DNA of 46,290 bases, from the NCBI GenBank assembly GCA_018376905.1, contig JAHAAK010000017.1, forward strand, positions 1-46,290, given 5' to 3'. This DNA comes from Collinsella sp. Lineage in GTDB: Bacteria > Actinomycetota > Coriobacteriia > Coriobacteriales > Coriobacteriaceae. How positions within the stretch are numbered: position 1 is the first letter of the stretch; each line of letters starts with the position of its first letter. The position numbers and the translations under genes are program-made. The notes under the pieces were generated by a model. That model saw nothing but the letters and a program-made list of their open reading frames with translations. It was not told the origin of the DNA and searched no databases. Shown piece after piece: positions 1-7,769 of the stretch.

Positions 1-14
1 ACGGGCCGATACTC

Positions 15-85
15 AAAGCCCATTGTGGCATCCCGAGCCCGCGGAAAGAAGCTGCGCCGCGGGGGGAGGCGGCCCAAATGGCTTT
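15..85. repeat. Imperfect hairpin upstream of coaE
   Basis: The first 224 bases hold no convincing gene. An imperfect palindrome runs from AAAGCC (15-20) to GGCTTT (80-85), with a perfect 7-bp core CCCGCGG (38-44) / CCGCGGG (57-63) around a 12-base loop. There is no T-run after it. It could be the 3' structure of a gene outside the window or another dispersed palindrome. Function unknown. Confidence 0.35.
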
Positions 86-224
86 CTCATATCGTCTTGC
101 GTTGTATACACGTTGTGCTTTGGGACCTACCTCCCCCGTATGTGCTCTTACTCTTTGGCTGTATTTTGAGTCCTTCTAGTGTATTTGAGCGATAATTACT
201 CGCATTGGCGTTAGGGAGGGCTTG

Positions 225-866
225 ATGTTTACCGTATTTGTCTTGGGCAATATTGCTTCGGGTAAGTCGACGGCCTGCCGCTATTTCGAATCTCGTGGCG
301 CTATGCTTATCGATCTGGATGAGCTTGCAAAATCTCTGTATGTGCCGGGCTCTGATATCGTCAATGCTCTCGCGGATGAATTCGGTTGGGACATTTTGGA
401 TGAGGAAGGCGGCATTCGCCGCAGTATCCTCGCTTCTCGAGCTTTCGCTTCTCCTGATTCGGTCGCACGGCTCAATGGCATCGTGCATCCCGTTCTGATT
501 GAACAGCTTTCGCTTAGGATTCTCGATCCGGTTTGTTGTACGGTTTCATCTCCCCGTTATCCCTTTGCGGTGGTCGAGGTTTCAGCTCCGACTGGTTTTG
601 AGGATGCATTTGGCTTGGCTGATGAAATTCTGGTCATTAGCGCCCCTTTGTCAGTTCGTCGCGAGCGCGCTATTCAACGTGGCATGGAGCCATCTGATTT
701 CGATGCCCGTTCTGCTTGCCAGCCCGATGAGTCTGCGCTGTGCAATCTCGCTACAACGGTGATTGATAATTCGGCAGCCGATAATTCGCTCTTTGAGCAG
801 CTTGACTCATGGCTTGCATGCCACGGGTTTATAGATACTCCGGATAAGGAGGAGGCCGATGCCTAA
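225..866 (+). CDS. coaE: Dephospho-CoA kinase
   Basis: Cytoplasmic kinase that phosphorylates the 3'-hydroxyl of dephospho-CoA with ATP, the last step of coenzyme A synthesis. The P-loop reads GNIASGKST at residues 8-16, followed by the early acidic DLDELAK segment expected in CoaE. The 213-residue length is close to the family norm of about 200. The start is ATG 225, preceded by AGGGAGGG at about 213-220; an in-frame TTG at 222 is possible but is too close to that site. The stop overlaps the start of the next gene by 8 bases, so the two are probably translated together. A weak -10-like GATAAT lies at 191-196. Identification rests on the P-loop, the length and the overall pattern. It is good, although the C-terminal half is divergent. 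Confidence 0.87.
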   Translation: MFTVFVLGNIASGKSTACRYFESRGAMLIDLDELAKSLYVPGSDIVNALADEFGWDILDEEGGIRRSILASRAFASPDSVARLNGIVHPVLIEQLSLRILDPVCCTVSSPRYPFAVVEVSAPTGFEDAFGLADEILVISAPLSVRRERAIQRGMEPSDFDARSACQPDESALCNLATTVIDNSAADNSLFEQLDSWLACHGFIDTPDKEEADA

Positions 867-1440
867 GGCACGTTTCTTTACGTGGTATCGCGTGGCGCCA
901 CTTGCCGTTGTGTTCGTCTTCGGCCTTATTTCGCTCGTCTACTCGTGTGCTCCTGCCGCTTTCTTTAAGCCGCTGTATCCGATTGACTACGAGGCGTATG
1001 TAAAGCAATCCAGTATTTCGCATAATCTGGATCCGTATCTGGTGTGCGCTGTCATTAAGTCGGAATCGAATTGGGATCCCGAGGCCGAGTCGAATCAGGG
1101 TGCTCAGGGATTGATGCAGCTGATGCCCGAGACTGCCCAGGACATGATCGCCAAGGGCCTTGTCGACGGTGGCGAGTATTCGGCCGACAACCTTAACGAT
1201 CCGGCTACGAATATCGAGTTTGGCTGTGCGTATCTTTCGTATCTTCTAGCGTATTTTAACGGGTCGACGGATAGTGCCATCGCCGCCTATAACGCCGGTA
1301 TGGGCAATGTCGACGGATGGGCGCAGCAGAACACGTCACTCCATAATGCGATTACCTTCCCTGAAACTCAGGCTTATCTGATTCGCGTCAATAATGCCTG
1401 GGTTCGATATAAGACTCTCTATCCCGATCGGTTCGTATAG
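859..1440 (+). CDS. Membrane-anchored lytic transglycosylase (SLT domain)
   Basis: Small peptidoglycan-cleaving enzyme of the soluble-lytic-transglycosylase fold, 193 residues. Residues 12-30 form one hydrophobic segment, which would anchor the protein with the catalytic domain outside. The SLT signature is complete: the catalytic glutamate is E69 in IKSESNW, followed by GAQGLMQLMP (about 82-91) and AYNAGMGNVDGW near the C-terminus. A cysteine (C30) ends the hydrophobic segment, but the preceding LVYS is a poor lipobox, so a transmembrane anchor is more likely than a lipoprotein. The start codon lies inside the 3' end of coaE (8-base overlap), with the strong site AAGGAGGAGG just upstream. 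Its likely role is wall turnover or making gaps in the wall. Confidence 0.88.
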   Translation: MPKARFFTWYRVAPLAVVFVFGLISLVYSCAPAAFFKPLYPIDYEAYVKQSSISHNLDPYLVCAVIKSESNWDPEAESNQGAQGLMQLMPETAQDMIAKGLVDGGEYSADNLNDPATNIEFGCAYLSYLLAYFNGSTDSAIAAYNAGMGNVDGWAQQNTSLHNAITFPETQAYLIRVNNAWVRYKTLYPDRFV

Positions 1441-1491
1441 GACTAAGCCCACCGCCTGCGTATACTGCAGATGTACGAGTTAGGAGTATCC

Positions 1492-3732
1492 ATGGCGGAA
1501 TTTGAAGTAGAACGCGTTGGTGGTGAACTTAAGCGCTTTGGCGTTGAGGGCGCTGATGTGCCGTTTAAGGTCGTGTCTCCATACGAGCCCGCTGGTTCCC
1601 AGCCTAAGGCCATTGAGTCACTTGTGCGGGGCGTGAGGGACGGAGACCGCTATCAGGTTTTGCTGGGCGTGACTGGTTCGGGCAAGACCTTCACGATGGC
1701 AAAGACTATTGAGGCCCTGGGAAAGCCGACGCTGGTCATGGCCCCCAATAAAACGCTCGCTGCTCAGCTTGCGAGCGAGCTCAAAGAGTTCTTTCCCAAC
1801 AACGCTGTGGTCTACTTCGTCTCGTACTACGACTACTATCAGCCCGAGGCGTATGTGCCGCAAAGCGATACATATATCGAGAAAGACTCCTCGATTAACG
1901 AAGAGGTCGAGATGCTGCGCCATCAGGCGACCGCGTCACTGCTCTCTCGACGTGATGTGATCGTTGTCGCATCGGTCTCGTGTATCTATGGCATTGGCTC
2001 TCCTGAGGACTATGCGGGTCTGGCTCCAAACGTCGACAAGAAGGTGCCGCTCGAGCGCGATGACTTTATCCATGCACTTATCGACATTCAATATGATCGC
2101 AATGACTATGACCTGGCACGTGGCACGTTCCGCGTGCGCGGCGATGTTGTTGACGTGTATCCGCCTTATGCCGAGCATCCGTTGCGGTTTGAGTTCTTTG
2201 GCGACGAGGTCGAGCTGATTGCCGAGATCGATGAGGTCACCGGTGAGATGCTTCGTGAGTACGAGGCCATTCCCGTATGGCCGGCATCGCACTACGTGAC
2301 CGAGAAGCCGAAGGTCAAGGCGGCTCTGAAATCGATCAGCGAAGAATGCGAGAAGCGCGTGGCGGAGCTCAAGGCGACCGACAAGTTGCTCGAGGCGCAG
2401 CGTCTGCAGCAGCGTACCGATTATGATCTTGAGATGCTCGAGACGATGGGCTTTTGCAACGGCATCGAGAACTACTCGCGTCATCTGGACGGTCGCAAGC
2501 CGGGTGAGCCGCCGTTTACCCTAATCGATTACTTTCCCAAGGATATGCTCTGCATCATCGATGAGAGCCATGTGACGGTGCCGCAGATTCGCGGCATGCA
2601 CGAAGGTGACCGCTCGCGTAAGGTGACGCTGGTGGAACACGGTTTTCGCCTGCCCTCGGCGCTCGATAACCGCCCGCTTCGTTTCGATGAGTTTGAGGCA
2701 AGGATCCCCCAGTTTATCTATGTTTCGGCCACGCCGGGCGACTACGAGCTGCGGGTGAGCCAAAACGACGTGGAGCAGATTATTCGTCCGACCGGCCTGC
2801 TCGACCCCAAGATTGACGTGCGTCCAGTTCGCGGTCAGATTGACGATCTTGAGGACGAGATTCGCGAGCGCGTTGCCCGCAAGGAGCGCGTGCTGGTGAC
2901 CACGTTGACCAAACGCATGGCCGAGGACCTGACCGACCATCTACTTGATGCGGGCATTAAGGTCAATTACATGCACTCTGATACGGCGACAATGGACCGT
3001 GTCGAGATCCTGCGAACGCTGCGCGAGGGCAAGATCGATGTTCTCGTTGGCATCAACCTGCTCCGCGAGGGCTTGGATCTTCCCGAGGTCTCACTGGTGG
3101 CAATTCTCGATGCCGATAAGGAAGGCTTCTTGCGCAACCGCCGTTCGCTGATTCAGACGATTGGCCGTGCGGCCCGTAACGCCGATGGCGAAGTCATCAT
3201 GTATGCAGACGTTGTGACCGATTCGATGAAAGAGGCCATCGAGGAGACGCAGCGCCGTCGCGAGATTCAGATGGCATATAACGAAGAACATGGCATTGTG
3301 CCCAAGACAGTGCGCAAGGCCATCAACGACATCTCAAGTTTTATTGCCGAGGCCGAAAAAACTGTGGCCTCCAAGGGACGCTCGAAGGGCGACTCTCTTG
3401 GCCATGGCGCATTCTATACGCCCGATGAGTCGGGCGAGGGCGGTGTGCCGGAAACGGTGGCGCCCGAGCAGACACTTGCGGAGCAGTTGGAAGAACTGCC
3501 GCATGACGAGCTTGTGCGGATCGTCGAAACCATGGAAGAGGATATGCGTAACGCTTCTGCCGCTATGGACTTTGAGGAGGCGGCGCGCCTGCGCGATGTT
3601 GTCGTTCAGATTCGGGCGATGCTCGAGGGTGCGTCTGAGGACGAGACGATCGAGCGCTTACGCTCGCAGGCCCGCAAGGGTTCCACGTTCGCATCGGGCA
3701 GAAAACGCCAGGGTGCACGGTTTAAGAAATAG
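1492..3732 (+). CDS. uvrB: Excinuclease ABC subunit B
   Basis: Helicase-like damage-verification subunit of nucleotide excision repair. It is loaded on DNA by UvrA and then recruits UvrC. Walker A GVTGSGKT is at residues 59-66. The beta-hairpin region with YYDYYQPEAY lies at about 115-125, the DESH Walker B motif at about 357, and helicase motifs such as GRAARN follow. A C-terminal UVR motif that contacts UvrC is at about 683-712. The chosen start is ATG 1492, because GGAG at 1483-1486 is correctly spaced; an ATG at 1471 would add seven residues without a good site. At 746 residues it is somewhat longer than typical UvrB (about 660-715), with the extra length in the linker before the UVR motif. 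A -10-like TATACT lies at 1461-1466. uvrA and uvrC are also in this window. Confidence 0.96.
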   Translation: MAEFEVERVGGELKRFGVEGADVPFKVVSPYEPAGSQPKAIESLVRGVRDGDRYQVLLGVTGSGKTFTMAKTIEALGKPTLVMAPNKTLAAQLASELKEFFPNNAVVYFVSYYDYYQPEAYVPQSDTYIEKDSSINEEVEMLRHQATASLLSRRDVIVVASVSCIYGIGSPEDYAGLAPNVDKKVPLERDDFIHALIDIQYDRNDYDLARGTFRVRGDVVDVYPPYAEHPLRFEFFGDEVELIAEIDEVTGEMLREYEAIPVWPASHYVTEKPKVKAALKSISEECEKRVAELKATDKLLEAQRLQQRTDYDLEMLETMGFCNGIENYSRHLDGRKPGEPPFTLIDYFPKDMLCIIDESHVTVPQIRGMHEGDRSRKVTLVEHGFRLPSALDNRPLRFDEFEARIPQFIYVSATPGDYELRVSQNDVEQIIRPTGLLDPKIDVRPVRGQIDDLEDEIRERVARKERVLVTTLTKRMAEDLTDHLLDAGIKVNYMHSDTATMDRVEILRTLREGKIDVLVGINLLREGLDLPEVSLVAILDADKEGFLRNRRSLIQTIGRAARNADGEVIMYADVVTDSMKEAIEETQRRREIQMAYNEEHGIVPKTVRKAINDISSFIAEAEKTVASKGRSKGDSLGHGAFYTPDESGEGGVPETVAPEQTLAEQLEELPHDELVRIVETMEEDMRNASAAMDFEEAARLRDVVVQIRAMLEGASEDETIERLRSQARKGSTFASGRKRQGARFKK

Positions 3733-3740
3733 CCGCGAAC

Positions 3741-3781
3741 AGGCCCCGAGTTCCCTGTGGAGCTCGGGGCCTATGTCTTTT
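3741..3781. terminator. Intrinsic terminator between convergent genes
   Basis: A stem AGGCCCCGAG (3741-3750) / CTCGGGGCCT (3763-3772) is followed by TTTT at 3778-3781. It sits 8 bases after the uvrB stop and just before the end of the converging minus-strand flavoprotein. It can therefore serve uvrB and possibly both directions. Confidence 0.7.
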
Positions 3782-3800
3782 GCGCGCTGGAATTTGTGCG

Positions 3801-5441
3801 TTAGAGGTCTGCGATCAGGGCTTCAGCACAACGGATGCCGTCGGTGGCCGCGCTCATGATGCCGCCGGCATATCCAGCTCCCTCACCACAAGGGTAGAGG
3901 CCCGGGGTCGACACGGCATGGCACGTTCGGTCTCGGGTGACAGTGACCGGTGAGCTCGAACGAGTCTCCACGCCGGTAAGAACGGCATCGGGACGGTCGT
4001 AGCCTCGTAGCTTTTTTCCGAGTAGGGGAAGTCCCAGGCGGAGCGACTCGACGATATGCTGCGGTAGGGCTTCGTCAATTGCCGTCCAGATCACACCGAG
4101 CGGATAGGTGGGCTTTACCTTTCCGGGCGCCTTGCTGGCGCGTCCTGCGAGGAAATCTCCGACGAGTTGTGCCGGTGCGTTCCAGTTGGAACCGCCCAGG
4201 CGATAGGCGGCCGCCTCGCAGGCACGCTGGAGCTCGATGCCGGCGAGCGGGTCATCGTTGGGAAGGTCCTCAGGCGTGACGTTAACGAGCAGGGCGGCAT
4301 TTGCGTTGCGTCCGTCGCGGGCATTGAGACTGGCCCCGTTGACGCACAGATGGCACGGTTCTGAAGAGGCGGCAACAACCTGTCCGCCGGGGCACATGCA
4401 AAACGAGAACACGCTGCGGCCGTTGGGAAGATGGGCGACGAGCTTGTAGGGGGCTGCCCCGAGCGCTGGATGTCCCGCCGAGGCTCCATATTGGGCTCTG
4501 TCGATGTCGCGTTGCGGATGCTCGATGCGAACGCCCATGGCAAAGGTCTTTTGTGCGAGGGCCACGTTGTGGTCCTTAAGGAGCTCAAAAATATCGCGAG
4601 CAGAATGCCCGCAGGCGAGGATGAGGTGCTTTGTCTCGATTGACTCGTAAGCGGCGTCTTGGGACGATTGGACATCAATGCCGGTGATGGCGCCAGACAC
4701 GTCGATGCGAATGTCGACGAGCTTCGTTCGATAACGGACGACACCTCCGAGCTGCTCGATGCGCTGGGATATAGCGGTGACAACCGTGGGAAGGATGTCG
4801 GAGCCAATGTGCGGCTTGGCATCCCACAGAATATCGCGGGGCGCACCCGCCTCGACGAAGGTTTCGAGGATAAGGCGATGGGCGGGATTTTTTGTTCCCG
4901 TATTGAGCTTGCCGTCCGAGAAGGTCCCCGCGCCGCCCAGACCAAACTGAATATTGCTCTCGGGGTCGAGGATGCGCTCCTTTAGAAAGAGGTCGATCGC
5001 CTGCGAGCGGCGAAATGCCGGGTCGCCGCGCTCGATAAGCAAGGGCTTAAGACCTGCTTCGGCGAGCGTGAGCGCAGCGAAAAGGCCGGCGCATCCGGCG
5101 CCGACAACGACAGGGCGTTCTTGAGGTGCGTCGGAGACGGGGGAGGGGAATGAAGGCTCATCGTCTTCTATCGCGCGTACGCGCGAGCGGTCACGCTCGG
5201 CAACGCTGTCGACCGCTTCTTGCTCGAGGTGGGGACTAGTCAGCTCAACACGAAAGCTCAGGATAAAATGGACGTCTCGTTTTTTGCGAGCGTCGATTGA
5301 CTTGCGGTGGAGCTCGATGGACTTGATCTCGGAGTCCTTGCAACGTAGGACGCGCTTGGCGACTCGCTTGCCAACAATGAGACAGGCATTTTCATCGCCG
5401 GCTTCATCGAGCGACGCGTTGACTTGGGTGATTTCGATCAT
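3801..5441 (-). CDS. NAD(P)/FAD-dependent dehydrogenase (COG2509-like)
   Basis: Soluble flavoprotein of 546 residues. The N-terminal ~105 residues form a separate, mixed charged domain. A dinucleotide-binding GAGCAG motif follows at 114-119 within a classical Rossmann beta-alpha-beta, with ERG closing the second strand. Further FAD-family signatures occur around residue 210 (GGAGTFSDGKL) and at the C-terminus (GLYPCGEGAGYAGGIMSA). This arrangement, an N-terminal appendage plus a geranylgeranyl-reductase-like FAD fold, matches the uncharacterised COG2509 dehydrogenases; the substrate is unknown. The start is ATG 5441, with AAGGAG directly upstream on the minus strand; longer readings lack a site. 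A -10-like TATAAT (5506-5511) and a hairpin lie upstream. The next gene upstream is a second, unrelated flavoprotein. Confidence 0.82.
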   Translation of the reverse strand: MIEITQVNASLDEAGDENACLIVGKRVAKRVLRCKDSEIKSIELHRKSIDARKKRDVHFILSFRVELTSPHLEQEAVDSVAERDRSRVRAIEDDEPSFPSPVSDAPQERPVVVGAGCAGLFAALTLAEAGLKPLLIERGDPAFRRSQAIDLFLKERILDPESNIQFGLGGAGTFSDGKLNTGTKNPAHRLILETFVEAGAPRDILWDAKPHIGSDILPTVVTAISQRIEQLGGVVRYRTKLVDIRIDVSGAITGIDVQSSQDAAYESIETKHLILACGHSARDIFELLKDHNVALAQKTFAMGVRIEHPQRDIDRAQYGASAGHPALGAAPYKLVAHLPNGRSVFSFCMCPGGQVVAASSEPCHLCVNGASLNARDGRNANAALLVNVTPEDLPNDDPLAGIELQRACEAAAYRLGGSNWNAPAQLVGDFLAGRASKAPGKVKPTYPLGVIWTAIDEALPQHIVESLRLGLPLLGKKLRGYDRPDAVLTGVETRSSSPVTVTRDRTCHAVSTPGLYPCGEGAGYAGGIMSAATDGIRCAEALIADL

Positions 5442-5456
5442 CGAGGTCTCCTTAGA

Positions 5457-5491
5457 GGCAAGAAAGAGGCCGTCCGGTATTCCAGACGGCC
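5457..5491 (-). terminator. Terminator after the HI0933-type flavoprotein
   Basis: Read on the minus strand, GGCCGTC / GACGGCC (plus-strand positions 5491-5485 and 5474-5468) is followed by the T-rich CTCTTTCTTG. It lies 30 bases after the stop of the gene at 5522-6793 and only about 25 bases before the next minus-strand start. It may therefore also act as an attenuator if the TATAAT at 5506-5511 is a promoter. Confidence 0.55.
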
Positions 5492-5505
5492 CGAATGCGT
5501 TTTTG

Positions 5506-5511
5506 ATTATA
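5506..5511 (-). promoter_or_regulatory. Possible -10 element for the COG2509-like gene
   Basis: A perfect TATAAT on the minus strand lies in the 80-base gap between two minus-strand genes. No convincing -35 is visible. A start about 7 bases downstream would put the 5468-5491 hairpin in the leader. Confidence 0.3.
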
Positions 5512-5521
5512 GACTGAGCGG

Positions 5522-6793
5522 CTACAGGCTGCTTGCAGCGCGAATGCCCGAGAGCCAGGCCCACGCAAGGTTAAAGCCTCCGCAATCGGCGTCGATGTCG
5601 AGCGCTTCGCCGCAGACGTAAAGCGGGGCGTCGACAACGCTGCACGCGCGTAGACTGGGTGTTGAGATGCTCTCGACAGATACGCCACCACGCGTGACCT
5701 GCGCCGAGCGCTCCTCGGCTGTTCCCTCGACGAGCAACTTAAAGTGCTTGAGGACCGAGACCAGGTGGATGACATCGTTGGAGCCTGGATGGCACTGCTC
5801 GAACGCCGTGCAGACGACGCGGGAGAGTTGCGGGGCGAGCATGCCGTCGAGCCAACGGGGATCGCGGGGCGAAAAGCCGCCGAGCAGCTCAACGCGTCGG
5901 TTGAGCATATCGAGCAGCTTGTCTTTGGAGAGGTCGGGGAAAACGTCGAGCAGGATCGTATCGCCGCGCTGGATACGACGGGAGAGGTTGAAGACAGCGA
6001 CGCCCGAGATGCCGAAGGCTCGAAACAGGACTTCACCGTCTTCGTGCCAGAGCTCACTATGGTTACGGGTGAGCGTCAAGCGGGCGCGGACGCGCAGGCC
6101 ATCCAACGTCTTGAGTGCCGTCCGATCGCCGACGACCGTTGCCGATACGGGGCAGAGGATGGGGCGCAGCGAAGTGAGGGGGAGGCGAAACGTATCGGCG
6201 ATACCGGTGGGGTTGCCGCCCGTGGCGATAATTACGGCATGTGCCTGCAGGGCCTCGTTCTTGCGAGGGACATCGGCGAGCGCTTTCCGAAGCGAGCGGA
6301 GCTCCGATTTTCGGTCGTCGTGCTTTTTTGCCTTGAGCACCCGCGCTGGACGGTCTATTTGGAGTGCCCAGCCTTCGGAAGCTTTGTGCGCCGAGGCAAC
6401 GTTGGCTCCGCAGATTAAGGTGATACCTAGGCGGTCGCAAACGTTGAGAAGCGCGTCGCGCACCGATTCAGCGCGAAGGGAGCGCGGGTACAGCCGGCCT
6501 TCCTCGGAGGTTGTCATGATACCCAGCGAGGAGAAGAAACCCATAAGCTCTTGTTCGGGCTGGGGGCCCATGACGGATTCGACGAATGCGGGGTGGTTAT
6601 ACCGCTGAGGATCAATCGATTCGTTGGAGAGGTTGCAGCGGCCGTTACCGGTCGCAAGGAGCTTAAGGCCACAGGCGACATCGCGCTCAACGATGCAGAC
6701 GCTTTTGCCAGCGCGTGCGGCCGTAATGGCAGCGGCGAGGCCTGAAGCCCCGCCGCCGATTACCAGGACGTCATAGAAGGCGCTCGCGTTCAC
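5522..6793 (-). CDS. HI0933/BaiN-family FAD-binding oxidoreductase
   Basis: Flavoprotein of 423 residues from the HI0933 family (COG2081; also annotated as aminoacetone oxidase family or BaiN-like). The N-terminus carries the FAD motif VIGGGASGLAAAITAARAG at about 10-28. The family hallmark GLKLLATGNGRCNLSN is at about 42-57. A C-terminal CGEALDIDADCGGFNLAWAW segment binds the flavin. Enzymes of this family reduce C=C bonds in some gut bacteria, and BaiN was linked to bile-acid dehydroxylation, but the substrate cannot be read from the sequence. The start is GTG at 6793, immediately abutting the TAA of the upstream mrp gene (TAAGTG). Translation is therefore probably coupled and the two are co-transcribed. 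Confidence 0.85.
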   Translation of the reverse strand: MNASAFYDVLVIGGGASGLAAAITAARAGKSVCIVERDVACGLKLLATGNGRCNLSNESIDPQRYNHPAFVESVMGPQPEQELMGFFSSLGIMTTSEEGRLYPRSLRAESVRDALLNVCDRLGITLICGANVASAHKASEGWALQIDRPARVLKAKKHDDRKSELRSLRKALADVPRKNEALQAHAVIIATGGNPTGIADTFRLPLTSLRPILCPVSATVVGDRTALKTLDGLRVRARLTLTRNHSELWHEDGEVLFRAFGISGVAVFNLSRRIQRGDTILLDVFPDLSKDKLLDMLNRRVELLGGFSPRDPRWLDGMLAPQLSRVVCTAFEQCHPGSNDVIHLVSVLKHFKLLVEGTAEERSAQVTRGGVSVESISTPSLRACSVVDAPLYVCGEALDIDADCGGFNLAWAWLSGIRAASSL

Positions 6794-7624
6794 TTAGGCC
6801 TCGTCGGTCTCGTGCGGGGTAATGGCCTCGACGGCAGAGACTGCCTTGGGCAACATGTCATCGGGCAGCGCGGTCTCGACCTCGCCCTTATCGCAGGCCT
6901 CGGCGAGTGCCGGATTAATGGGAAGCTGGCCCAAGATGTCGAGGTTATAGCGATCTGCGACCTCGGGGAGCTTGCTCTTGCCAAAGACCTCAATCTTCTT
7001 GCCGCAGTCGGGGCACTCAATATAGCTCATGTTCTCGACAATGCCCAGAATGGGGACGTTCATCTTCTCGGCCATGTTGACCGCCTTGGCGACGATCATC
7101 GAGACCAGATCCTGCGGGCTCGTGACGATGACGATGCCGTCGACGGGCAGCGACTGGAAGACGGTGAGCGCGACGTCGCCTGTTCCCGGAGGCATGTCGA
7201 CCAGCAGGTAGTCGATGGGGCCCCACGAGGTCTCGCTCCAGAACTGCCTAATGGCGCCTGCGATGACCGGACCGCGCCAAAGGACGGGGTCGGTCTCGTT
7301 TTGGAGCAGCAGGTTGGAGCTCATGACCTTGACGCCGTGCTCGGAGATTTCGGGCAGCATAAGGTTGCCAAGGGCATGGACGTGGCGTCCGCTCATACCG
7401 AACATCTTGGGGATGGAGGGACCGGTGATGTCGGCATCGAGGACGCCGACCTTGTGGCCGTGACGGGCAAGCTCGGTGGCGATGGCACCGGTGACAAACG
7501 ACTTGCCGACACCGCCCTTGCCGGAAAGCACGGCGATGACGCGTTTGACCTCGGACAGCGTGTTCTCCTCAAATTGCGACGGCGACGTTTGTCCGCCGGC
7601 GGCCTGTGCGTGCTCGCAACCCAT
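6794..7624 (-). CDS. Mrp/NBP35-type Fe-S cluster carrier ATPase (ApbC)
   Basis: P-loop ATPase of the Mrp/ApbC/Nbp35 group that holds and transfers Fe-S clusters to target proteins in the cytosol. The deviant Walker A GKGGVGKS is at residues 35-42. It is followed by the second switch DADITGPS and by DMPPGTGD around residue 137. A CxxC pair (ECPDCGKK, about residue 205-212) is the expected cluster-binding site, and the N-terminus also carries a cysteine (MGCEH), as in several Mrp proteins. The protein has 276 residues. ATG 7624 was chosen because AAAGGAG precedes it; longer readings into the leader lack a site. It directly precedes a flavoprotein with which it is translationally coupled. Confidence 0.92.
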   Translation of the reverse strand: MGCEHAQAAGGQTSPSQFEENTLSEVKRVIAVLSGKGGVGKSFVTGAIATELARHGHKVGVLDADITGPSIPKMFGMSGRHVHALGNLMLPEISEHGVKVMSSNLLLQNETDPVLWRGPVIAGAIRQFWSETSWGPIDYLLVDMPPGTGDVALTVFQSLPVDGIVIVTSPQDLVSMIVAKAVNMAEKMNVPILGIVENMSYIECPDCGKKIEVFGKSKLPEVADRYNLDILGQLPINPALAEACDKGEVETALPDDMLPKAVSAVEAITPHETDEA

Positions 7625-7679
7625 GTATGACTCCTTTGTATATGTTGGGGCCGGGGCCCCGTGATGTGACACGAGCGTC

Positions 7680-7685
7680 ATTGTA
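7680..7685 (-). promoter_or_regulatory. Possible -10 element for mrp
   Basis: TACAAT on the minus strand lies 55 bases before the mrp start. It is in a 145-base gap between the stop of the upstream membrane sulfatase and mrp. No clear -35 was found. The gap otherwise shows only a short GGGGCCCC palindrome at 7651-7660. Confidence 0.3.
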
Positions 7686-7769
7686 CCCTCGTTTGCGAGC
7701 GGGAGTCATTTGCGATGCATTTGGGCCGAGCGTGCTTGCAATACGATGGGTCCAAGCGAATGGGCGGGC

